Positions 53,902-64,000 of a stretch of DNA of 64,000 nucleotides are shown in pieces. The DNA comes from Triticum aestivum (Eukaryota > Streptophyta > Magnoliopsida > Poales > Poaceae), in assembly GCF_018294505.1 (NCBI RefSeq), contig NC_057794.1, positions 192,185,201-192,249,200 on the forward strand. Direction: 5' to 3'. Position numbers and translations under genes: made by a program. Position 1 is the first letter of the stretch; each line of letters begins with the position of its first letter. Under the pieces are notes generated by a model. That model ran no database searches and was not told where the DNA came from. It worked only from the letters and a program-made list of their open reading frames with translations.

Positions 53902-55735
53902 ATGTCGACGGCAGGGATAATCAAAGTCTTCGCTGCGTGCCCTGTCTTCGATGGCACTAATTACCCCTACTAGAAGAATAAGATGCACATGCATCTTGAA
54001 GCCATTGATGTCGATCTATGGTATGTCGTCAAGAACGACGTTCCCAAGACTGGTGAAGGTGTCACCCCTGCTGATGTCAAGAAGTTCGTTCAACTAGATT
54101 CTACTGCCAAGAACATCATTTGTGGTCATCTGACCGAAGGACAGTATGGCCGTGTGAGTGCTCTGGAAACGTCGAAGCTAGTCTGGGACTGGCTCTCCAA
54201 GGTCAATGAAGGCGTCTCAACCCAGAGAGATCAAAGGATCAGTGTCCTTCGCAACCTCTTCAACTGCTTCAAGAGAAACGACAATGAGAATGTTCAGATC
54301 ACGTTTAATGGCCCCACTAACATCACAAATGAGCTTCATGCTCTCGGCGCCACTGAGATCACCAAGCATGAAATCGTCAAGACACTCCTGATATCACTTG
54401 ACAGCTCATTTGACACCCTAGCCCTGATGATTCAAGAACGCCCTGACTTCAAGACACTCAATCCGTCTGACATACTTGAGAGGCTCAACACACATGAGTT
54501 TCAGCTATCTGAGAAAAGAGATATCTATGGTCCCAACTATGGCCGAACTCGCGCTTTGAAGGCAAAAGCTGCTTCCTCATCTGAAGAAGAATCTGACTGC
54601 AATTCTGGTGATTCTGAATACATTGGAAAGGAGCTTTCTATGCTTGTGAAGAAGTTCCAGAAATTCACCAAGAAGAAAGGCTTCAAAAAGTCTTCACGGT
54701 CCAGCTCAAGAAGCTTCTACTCATGATCACAAGAAGAGAACATGCCACAAGTGCAAGAAACCTAGTCACTACATCTCTGAGTGCCCGTAGTGGGACAATG
54801 AAAACAACAACAAGAAGAAGAGCAAGGAATATGATTCTGATGACAAGAAGAAGAAAAAATCCTCAAAAGTATTCTTCCAAGTCTTCATCAAAGTCTTCAT
54901 CACACAAGAAGAGCTCATCTGGCAAGGCTCGTGCTTTTGTTGGCAATTAGATGGATTCAGAGGAGGAGTCTGCTTCTGAGGAGGCAGAGGTGGAGTCTGA
55001 GGAGGAGTCCGACTTTGACATTGCAAGTCTGGCTCTAGCTACAACCTACGTTGCCAAGTCCATCTTCAACACCGAAGACAATGCCTTTGTCACCTATGCT
55101 GATGCTAATGATAAGGACAACTCTGCTCCCACCTACTGCTTCATGGCACGTGGTGCCAAGGTAAACTCACGCGATGCTTACATTCAAACATCAAGTGAAG
55201 ATGACTCTGATTGTGAATCCAAACCCAGCTACAAAACACTTGCTAAAATTGCAACTGAACAACAGAAAGCTATGGAACATATTCAAAAACTGATAGACAA
55301 AAGCGATGACCTGTTGGACGCGGAAATGACCCGATCTCAGTCCTTAATTGAAGACATAAAAAATCTTCATGTTAAGTATGAGGAACTTGAAAGTCGTCAT
55401 GAAACGCTCTCAACAACTCATAAAAAGCTTTCCTATAATTATCTTCAAAGGAAGCAACAACTTGAGAAATTGAGAGCTGTTCATGAAGATCTTCAAAAAG
55501 AAAACGAGTCACTTCACGCTCAACAGATCAGTCCCGCTCAGGAAGGATTTGAACCACCATGTCTAAGATGCCTTGAGTGTGATAACACTACTTCTGTTGC
55601 TGAATGTTCTACTGCTGCTACTGTTGCAATATCTTCAACTGTTGATGTGGTAACTAACCCCTCTGCTGAGGATGCCACTGCTATTGCTGATGAAAATGCT
55701 AGGTTAAAGACATTGCTTGAGACAAGGATGTAAAA
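53902..55735 (+). pseudogene. gag: CopB gag
   Basis: ATG at 53902 gives MSTAGIIKVFAACPVFDGTNYPY, then TAG for TGG, then 247 open residues (HLEAIDVDLWYVVKND to KKSSRSSSR). An eight-base loss near 54710 shifts the frame. The knuckle reads CHKCKKPSHYISEC, with Gly changed to Ser. From 54951 a further 260 residues are open, with an acidic part and a coiled coil (KYEELESRHETLSTTHKKL). The lysine run that is expanded in CopA is short here. A TAA ends it at 55733-55735. Confidence 0.82.
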
Positions 55736-55737
55736 AA

Positions 55738-56495
55738 GTCTCAAAGGGCATCAGACACTATGTGATGTCCTCAAAAAGCAGATTCTGAACCGAAACCCTA
55801 GGAAAGTGGGTGTTGGGTTCGAGGGGAAAATGAATGTTGATGGTTCTTACTGGAAGCCTGAGCAGTACCCCAAAACCACATGGGTTGCTGCAAAGGAACC
55901 TTCAATGGATCCATCCACCCTATTTGGCTTCACTTGTGCTAACCCTATTATAATTCATGAATCCTTTGATACAAACTATAAACTATTTAAGAATCAGAAT
56001 GGTGAAGTGTTTGCCAGGTATATTGGTACTAACTGCGGGAATGGGCCACCTATGAAGAAAATCTGGGTGCCCAAAAGGTGTTTGGAGATTCTTCTTGTGA
56101 ATGTCGTCAGACACCACAAGGGAAGAAGACAAACCCCAGACCAAAGGCTTCATATGGTCCAAAGGCTTCATACAGACACATGACTCACCTGAGTCACCCT
56201 AACGCCAATGTTTTGTAGGAAAATCATACTCAAACATATGAATATGAGCGTGTATCATCAAACCGCTATGTTCATAAGACTAAGAACTACTCTGCTATTC
56301 ATACGAGTACTATTTGCCTCATGCAAGGCTATTTGCTAGGGCTCCAAAGCCGAAGTTATCAGATGCTAAAACATCTTGTTGGGCGCAAGATAAAATGCCC
56401 AAATGGTCTCACTATGTATTTTGTTCCTCAATCGCTTGCCATTCATCCTATCAGTCCTAATCTTGATCTGAGCTTTGATAATCTTCTTGTGCATC
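55738..56495 (+). pseudogene. CopB gag-protease linker
   Basis: GSYWKPEQYPKTTWVAAKEPS and FARYIGTNC match CopA 37945-38313 and 39915 onward. This copy shows the uninterrupted target of S1 (KPEQYPKTTW). After about 56200 it has frameshifts and deletions, then stops at the LL insertion. Confidence 0.7.
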
Positions 56496-59400
56496 TGTAA
56501 CGCCCCAAGACCGGAGCCTCAGATGCCTTCCAGGGTTTTCGGGTTTCTTCGTGTGTTTATTTTGTTCCGTTGCATTTCATCTTTGCATCATGTGCATTGC
56601 ATCATGTCATCATGCAACCCGTTTTAAAACTCAACTAAATAAATTGCATGGATCTTTGGTCCATTTAAACCGAGGGAATTCACATGGTGATTCTCTTTAT
56701 AACATATCCTCCCGATATTAGGGAGCTATATCAAATATTCCATTTTCAGAATCACCTATAACACACTTGCAAATAATCACATGCCTTTTTTTCCCGCTTC
56801 AAGTTTGGTCCTCAAACTTTGCCCATATTTTCTTTCATCGCTTTACCGATCTCCACCAAATTTCTGAACATTTTTGGACTCTCCAAAAATGTTTTGTTAA
56901 TTCAAACTTATTTGAATCACATTCAAATGTGTTTGAATGCAGTCCTTCCAAGCAGTGCCAAATGCATTTTCTTGGAACGAACTCATGTTTATGAGTCCGG
57001 AAAATTTAACCGCATGCCCAAATATTTTCTCTAACCCCTCCTTTTCCATTTTTCTCCTCTCTTTGTTTTTCCGTTAAAGGCTATATGAGAGAGAGACAGA
57101 AGAGAGATAGCCCAGGACGGCCCATCCTTCCCCGCAACCCACGTAAACCTACTTCCTAATCCTAGGCCCAACGAACCAACCTCCCTCTCCTCACGATCTC
57201 CTCTCCCCTCGCGCCGCCTGGAGAGCGCCCGCGCCTCCCGATCTGTGACCCTCCTTCCATCACTCCCCTACCTGATCCCCTCCGGCCGCGAGCACCCGTC
57301 TCCGACGCTCACGCCCGATCCCCCTCCGGCAGCCACGCCCAGCGCCGGCCCTGCCGCCAAGCGATGCCCGCTCTTTGGTCCAGCGTCCCGCGCTGTCCCC
57401 GTCGCCATCGTCCATCCTGTCACCGGAGCCCGGCGCCTCTACCCTGCCTCTGCTCCTGCATGCTTCGCCTCCCCGTGCTCCAGTTGCACCGACGTCCGGA
57501 GCTCCAAGTCCTCCACCTCCGTTGTTCGCCCCAATATCCGGCGAGGTCACGGCCGGACCCAAATCCGGTGCCCCGTCCCCATTGTTGTTGACCTCCACCG
57601 CAGGAGCAGCGTGGTCGCTGCCCTGCTTCTGTGTTGTTCACCAGGGCCCGCAGGAGGCCGCGCGAGCCTGCATTGACCACGTCGGTGTGGGTCCTTTTTG
57701 CCTGCAGCTGTCGCCATGGAACCGAGCTTAGAGCTCCGCTGCTGCCTTGGTGCTGCTATGCCCAACTCCTCCTTGACAGTTGCCTCGTCTCCGGCCCTGC
57801 CCATTGGAGCCATGCCTCCCGGTGCCCGCAGCCACGTCGCCGGTCTTCTGTCTCGACCCAGCATCTTTCCCTTGTGGCATCTATTTAGGTGCAGCGCCAC
57901 AAGTTTTGCCTCTGTGCACCCGGGTGATGTTGGCAGTGGAGTACCTCGACGCCCGACGCCTAAAACGATCACCGAATCGGAAATAACACCAAGTACTAGG
58001 TCAACGAGGACCGCCAAGTTCGTCTTCCGCCGTCTCCAAAATCGCCAAGTACCACGACGATACGTGAACGACCACCGCCGACCCCAAGTTACTCGGATTC
58101 GTCAAGTACCTCTACGAAAACGTTGTACGACTACTTCTGTGGCTGAAAACCCGTGTACAACTACCATCGCCGTGTACGACTACCTCCACGACGAACGTCC
58201 CGAGAACGTCTACTTCCTCTACTTTGCACCGAATGAGAACCGTCCCTTTTGCACGCTTCGAAGGTATAACCCCGAGTCGACTGCCCGTGAACGTATGCAT
58301 GTTTGGATGTTGTATCTGCCTGTGAACGTTAGTTGTTTCCCTAGCTTGGCACCACTGTCGACCCATGGGAACCCGGTTACCGGGATCACCCCACCATCTT
58401 TTGCACGCTACCGTCACTTCTTTTTGCACCGGTATCCCCGTGGGCTACCTGATAACCGATATGTTGCCGTGGCATCATTTTCGTATTCGTCGCCGTGGCA
58501 CCCCTTTCCTTTGCACCACGATGACAAATGCTTCATAATGCTCTTGTCAACTTTTATTAAAAATTGCTTAAACTTGCACATGTCATCCGCATCATGATAA
58601 CAACTTCAAGATTGGTTAAAATTGTTGTTGCACCAAATTGATAATTGCATTTGGGGTTTACCGGTTTTGTTGTTTATTATATCCGGCCCCATTTAAATTG
58701 TTTAGATGGTATAGTTTGTTATGCTACACCTCTCGCCATGTTAACCAACATTTAATATTATGCAGTACCTAACCGAGAGTGGACTAAATAATTGATGTGG
58801 TGTTTGGTCAATATGCAACGGAGTTGCATATTGAGCTCCACTTAATTTGTAGGATTGCTTGTGCACTTTGCCATGCCATGCCTCTTTAATCCGGACATGC
58901 ATCATACTTGTTTGTGCATCATGCCATGATTCCGTGTTGGTTGTTTACTATGTTGTTTGCTTCTTTCCGGTGTTGCTTCTTCGGGTTGGTTCCGATAACG
59001 TCGTGTTGTGAGGATTCGTTCGACTTCATCCGTTTATCTTCTTCATGGACTCGTTCTTCTTCCTTGCAGGATCTCAGGCAAGATGACCATACCCTCGAAA
59101 TCACTTCTATCTTTGCTTGTTAGTTGCTCGCTCTTTTGCTATGCCTATGCTGCGATACCTACCACTTGCTTATCATGCCTCCCATATTGTTGAACCAAGC
59201 CTCTAACCCACCTTGTCCTAGCAAACCGTTGTTTGGCTATGTTACCGCTTTGCTCAACCCCTCTTATAGCGTTGTTAGTTGCAGGTGAAGATTGAAGTTC
59301 GTTCCTTGTTGGAACATGGAGATGTTGTTCCTTGTTGGAACATGTTTACTTGTTGGGATATCACAATATATCTTATTGAATTAATGCATCTATATACTTG

Positions 59401-60725
59401 GTAAAGGGTGGAAGGCTCGGCCTTATGCCTGGTATTTTGTTCCACTCTTGCCGCCCTAGTTACTGTCATATCAGTGTTATGTTCCCGGATTTTGCGTTCC
59501 TTACACGGTTGGGTTATAATGGGAACCCCTTGACAGTTCGCTTTGAATAAAACTCCTCCAGCAAGGCCCAACCTTGGTTTTAACATTTGCCACCTAGCCT
59601 CTTTTTCCCTTGGGTTAGGCCAGCCCAAGGGTCATCTAATTTTAACCCCCTCAGGCCAGTGCTCCTCTGAGTGTTGGTTCAACCCAGAGCACCATGCAGG
59701 GCCATTCCTTGGCAACTTGGGTTACGTCGGCTCCTGTATGCTTAGCTTATCCGGTGTGCCTTGAGAACGAGATATGTGCAGCTCCTATCGGGATTTGTTG
59801 GCACAGCGGGTGGTCTTGCTGGACTTGTTTTACCATTGTCGAGGATGTCTTGTAGAACTGGGATACCAAGTCTGATCGGAATGTCTCGGGAGGAGGTCTA
59901 TTCCTTCGTTGACCGTGAGAGCTTGTGATGGGCTAAGTTGGGACACCTCTACAGGGATTTGAACTTTCAAAAGCCGTGCCCGCGGTTATGGGCAGATGGG
60001 AATTTGTTAATGTCCGGTTGTAGAAAACCTGAAGTTAACCTTAGTTAAAATACATCAACCACGTGTGTAACCGTGATGGTCTCTTCTCGGCGGGGTCTGG
60101 GAAGTGAACACGGTGTTGGAGTTATGCTTGACGTAGGTTGTTCTAGGATCACTTCTTGATCATAGTTTCTCGATCGTGCTTTGCCTTCTCTTCTCGCTCT
60201 CTTTTGCGTATGTTAGCCACCATATATGCTAGTTGCTTGCTGCAGTTCCACCTCATACCTTTACCTTACCCATAATCTTAAATAGTCTTGATTGCGAGGG
60301 TGCGAGATTGCTGAGTCCCCGTGGCTCACAGTTACTTCCAAACCAGCTTGCAGGTGCCGATGAGTCCGTGCAGATGACGCAACCAAGCTCAGGAGGAGCT
60401 CAATGAAGATCTTGTCCTTTGTGTTGTTTCGTTCTAGTTGATCAGTAGTGGAGCCCAGTTGGGGTCGATCGGGGACCTTGTCGCATTTGGGGTTCTTCGT
60501 TTATTTTGGTTCCGTAGTCGGACCCTGATTGTATTTGGATGATGTAATGCTTTATTCATGTATTTGTGTGAAGTGGCGATTGTAAGCCAACTATTTATCT
60601 CTTTCCCTTATGTATTACATGGGTTGTGTGAAGATTACCTCACTTGCGACATTGCTTTCAATGCGGTTATGCCTCTAAGTCGTGCTTCGACACGTGGGAG
60701 ATATAGCCACATCGAGGGTGTTACA
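56496..60725 (+). repeat. LL 5' LTR (4230 bp)
   Basis: Starts TGTAACGCCCCAAGACCGG and ends GAGGGTGTTACA. Bases from about 57180 to 57960 are GC-rich and give overlapping chance frames. 57960-58230 has degenerate GTACGACTAC repeats. The 3' part is ordinary LTR-like sequence. I see no conserved protein in it. Confidence 0.78.
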
Positions 60726-60727
60726 AG

Positions 60728-60741
60728 TTGGTAATCAGAGC
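60728..60741 (+). promoter_or_regulatory. LL primer-binding site
   Basis: TTGGTAATCAGAGC two bases inside the LTR, one base longer than the usual TTGGTATCAGAGC. Confidence 0.7.
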
Positions 60742-63700
60742 CTTCCCCGACCTTAGGATCCCCCATTGATTGATCGTTTTTAGTAGCCGAGTTGTGTCTA
60801 GAAAAAAATGTTTTGAGTCATTTAGGAATTATATATCTGAGAGTTTAGGAATTCTTTTTACTTCCCAGTCTCCTCATCGCTCTGGTAAGGCATCCTGACG
60901 TAGAGTTTTGACTCTTCTCTTCTCAAATTTCACAAAAAAAAATTAGGATCACGCGGGTATCTTGGAATTGTTCCAATGGTTTTATGATGAGAACATTGTC
61001 TTGGTGCCTCCTGTCAGGGGTTTTGTGGAAGTGTCTCGGGGAGTTGAGCTCTGAGGTGTTGTTGTCATAATTTTATCGTTGCAGTTCTCGAATACCTGAG
61101 TTTAGTACGCCGACATTGAAAATCTCTTTTATGCAGTTCGTTGGTGAGATAACCTCGACGCCATCCAGTACTGGGGCGGGAGTTCGGGAGTATTGCCGTA
61201 ACTTGTATAACGGATGCTTTTCGAAGGTTGAGGTAGATGATTTCCGAAGATTTCTTGGTTATGTGTTGAAGGATGGATACAGCTGGATGTAGGATTTGCT
61301 AGTTTTGGGTGAGATATTATGCTTCCCCTGTATCCCAACACCTAATTGCATAACCGGGAAGTTTCGGAAGTTTATAAGTGGGAATTCAAGTAGCTCTTAG
61401 GATATCTTTCCGACAGATGTATGATATGAAATTGGGGTTCGACGTCTAGTGGTCCGCCTATTCACGGTTGGTTTTTACAGTGGTCTCGTTGTGTCTTAAA
61501 GAGTCCTTGGCTATGCCGACTCGGGGACGCTTCGTATGTCATGTGCACTACCTTGTACATGATGGTGCTGTACGATCGAGCCCGTGTAGGCCCCACCACA
61601 AAAACTTCAGACGAAATATCTATCATATGTTTGTTCTGGCTTATTCTGCAAGCCAATCCTTTGTTTTGTTTTGAGTTGTGGTATTCGAGTTGCTTCGAAG
61701 TCAAATGTTGATTCCATACCTTTCCTAAATGGTGTTCTCATACTCCGATGTGAACACTAATCCTTCATGATAATCGATATTGTCATGTCCATCCTCTTCT
61801 CAACCGGTGTGTTTCTCTTCAACTGGATCTGATCACTTCAACATTGGCAAGATCAATTATCAGTTCCTCTCAATGATGTTTGTTTCATTCGTTCCAAATT
61901 GTCTTTGTTTTCCCGCCCTCCCTCCCTTTGTTTTCTTCAAGGACTCAGATTTCTTATTAAGTATCCTTTCAGTGATGACAAGCCTCTCCATTCTTCTCCG
62001 TCAATGCTCTTATCCGGTGATTCTCAGAAAGATTCTAACGGAGCTTCAAGTTTATCATTCTTTGTTCTTTTATCTTCTCCGGTGGATTCAATTCAAGCTT
62101 TGTGGATCATATCCTTTTTCCTCGTTTCAAATACCTTCTCATGCCAGTGCACCTCATATTCAGTCAGTCCTCGCTATTTATTTGTTCTGGAGTGCTCAAG
62201 ATATCTCGAAGATTCGTGTTTCCCACTCTACATTCGTTCAAGCTCTTTCGAGGATGTTATCTCATTCAAGTAATCTTTTCAACGGTGTTTTTTTTGAGTG
62301 GGCCCTAACCCACAGGTCTTTTCCTAGGATCTTACCCGACTCTTCTTATTTTCCCGGAGCTATCCTCAAATTTCTTTTCGAAGTTTGACGTAAGAATGAT
62401 TCATCATCAGTCATATGTATTTCTTCAAGATCTTTCAAATTCTTTTCATCGTTGGTTCAACTTGTCCATTCTTCTTTATTCCGGAGTATCTCAACAATTT
62501 GGTGGTGTTTCTCGTTGTAATTCTCAGATTTTGAAGACCGAAGAAGAGTTTTTCCTCCATATCTTATCCGTTCTCTCAAAGATTCGTGATTCTAACTTGT
62601 TGCCATCCTCTCATAATTGTTTTTGGTTGTGAAAATTCTTTCCACCCATCCAGAGCATTTCATGAATTGTTTTCCATTTCTTTCCTCCGAAGGCCATCTT
62701 TTCAAATATTATTCATTTCAGCTTTCAGCTCTCGCTCTCCAAATCTTACCAGTGCATCATTCATATATTTCTCTAATCAAGCTTCTTCGTTCAGTTGCAA
62801 ACCCTTCCCGGTGTTCTTTATCTTTTCCTCGATCATTTTAATTCTTACGGTGGTTCTTCCAAGATTTTTTTTCTTCCTTCGTTTATCATATTAATTCTTT
62901 TGTTGTTTCATTCTACCGGTGGTTCTTTGAATACCTTCTCAAGTTTGACTTATAATCTCTCTTAATCCTTTCTACGAGAATAAGTAATATGCCAAATCCA
63001 TTGCTTGTCATCAATTCAATGGGTGAAGGATAAGCATAATGTAATTTTTATTCTTGTTTCATCAAGTATATTCAATTATTTATTACGGAGGCTCATCAAA
63101 TTCTCGGTTTCACTTGATTCATCTTTTCTTTTTCGGAGCTCCAAGTTTCAACTTATCTCGTCGTAGAGCTCTTCCAATCATCGCAAGGTTTCACCTTGTG
63201 TTTTCAACTTCTCTTTCTTGTCGTTACCCTTTGTTACCGGAGTTCTTCATGGAGGCTCTACATGATGTTTCATAAAGGATTTAATTCCATCTCGAAGTTT
63301 TCATTGAGATTCTTTTCTAAGGAGCTCAAGCATTCTTCATCTTGCAATCCGGAGTGCAATTGTTCCCCCTTATCTTTTGAGATGGTGTTATGTCTTTCTT
63401 GACAATGTCCCTTCATGTTTCATGATTCGCAAGTTGTCAAGTATGAGATAGTTTAAACCCATCAAGTCCTTCGAGCATGAGCTCTTCTCAATCCATCAAC
63501 CTCTTCATTGAAGTTATCTTGGATTATATTTCACCTAAAGCTTTCCCTAAGGATTGTTGCTAATTATGGTGCTTATAAATGACCCAACTTCTTCTTTTAT
63601 CCTCCCGGTGATATAGCTTCTCGTATTCTTGTTGATATCAATCCAATCCATTCTTTTCCGTTAGTGGCAGAATTTCACCTCATAATTTTGAGATGTCTTC

Positions 63701-64000
63701 TATAAGTCCATATCAAGCTTATTCTTTTCGTTGTTGGTTTCCCAACAACTCCGGTCTAGTATTTGTTGTAAGTGTGCTCTCTGAAGATCGTGTTCCCCTT
63801 CGTTCATTCCATTCCATTCTTACTTTTGTTCCGGAGGCATTGTGATGTTGCTCTCTTCAACCCATCTTCTTGTTTTGTTAGGATCATGTTCTTTTCTTGG
63901 TTTATCCATTTAACCGGAGTGTTGTGCCTTTTTGCTCAAGTTCTTTTTGCCTTATCAAGCCTTGCATCTCCTTTCAACCGGAGTGATGCCTGAATTTGTT
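60742..64000 (+). other. LL internal leader, pyrimidine-rich, no gene seen
   Basis: From about 61780 the plus strand is strongly T- and C-rich with many TTCTTTTC runs. The motif CCGGAG or CCGGTG recurs some fifteen times at 20- to 360-base spacing. Open frames here (for example 61780-62388) are rich in Ser, Phe and Leu as expected from composition. I see no protein family. Confidence 0.55.

Larger units (their letters stand above)
52500..56495 (+). mobile_element. CopB: 5' part of a sister copy of CopA
   Basis: 5' LTR, primer-binding site, gag and linker on the plus strand. Left flank is tcttc (52495-52499). It is cut at 56495 by LL, so pol lies outside the window if it still exists. The sequence is close to CopA along its length. 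Confidence 0.85.
56496..64000 (+). mobile_element. LL: gypsy-like element with a very long LTR
   Basis: A 4230-bp LTR with TG...CA ends is followed by a primer-binding site and at least 3.2 kb of internal sequence that runs off the window. No gag or pol text is recognisable in that part. It cuts CopB, with gcatc as the left flanking five bases. Confidence 0.75.

Noticed and set aside
57698..58597. 299-residue open frame in the LL LTR
   Set aside because: Its composition changes with the GC island, it has no family resemblance, and several frames are open together there. It is most likely a chance frame.
61780..62388. 202-residue hydrophobic frame
   Set aside because: The strand is T-rich, so Phe, Leu and Ser dominate. 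There is no membrane-protein pattern beyond that.

Overview
This window looks like intergenic DNA from a large grass genome, most likely a Triticeae species (wheat, Aegilops, barley or rye). I find no host gene, rRNA, tRNA or CRISPR array. Almost everything is LTR retrotransposon, much of it nested. The organism call rests on the element types, the density and the C-to-T decay of their reading frames. Family names below are tentative; lineages are inferred from domains.

Layout. (1) 1-1694 is the 3' end of a plus-strand Tat-type Ty3/gypsy element, G1: the start of an antisense accessory gene, then the 3' LTR. (2) 1700-3914 is old repeat debris, including a copia LTR end and a decayed LTR. (3) G2, a plus-strand Tat-type gypsy, starts with its 5' LTR at 3915, is split at 8930, and resumes at 43374. 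(4) CopA, a very large minus-strand Ty1/copia element of Sirevirus/Maximus type, occupies 8931-43373 inside G2 (direct repeat actgc on both sides). Three younger insertions sit inside CopA: NA1, a non-autonomous LTR element (10704-18728, repeat tatag); Tek, a Tekay-type chromovirus (25170-35402, repeat tttga); and S1, a solo LTR (38319-39909). (5) 43374-45610 holds the end of the G2 integrase and the 3' exons of its antisense gene. It joins tail to tail with G3, a minus-strand relative (45611-50328). (6) NA2, a relative of NA1 (50334-52499), is cut by CopB, a plus-strand sister of CopA (52500-56495). CopB is in turn cut by LL, a gypsy-like element with a 4.2-kb LTR that runs off the window.

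How the parts work together. Each LTR element supplies a promoter in its LTR, a primer-binding site, gag, and protease, reverse transcriptase, RNase H and integrase, in copia order (PR-IN-RT-RH) for CopA or gypsy order (PR-RT-RH-IN) for G2, G3 and Tek. All copies here are broken by stops or frameshifts, many of the form CAG to TAG or TGG to TAG.

The most interesting signal is that two unrelated elements carry an accessory gene that looks like a separate transcription unit. CopA has a sense gene of about 4.2 kb between pol and its 3' LTR. It has its own G-box and TATA box, and a GT-AG intron across which the frame is kept. The Tat gypsies carry an antisense gene near the 3' LTR with its own TATA box (G1) and at least two GT-AG introns across which the frame is kept (G2). 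I cannot run searches here, so these gene models are read by eye.
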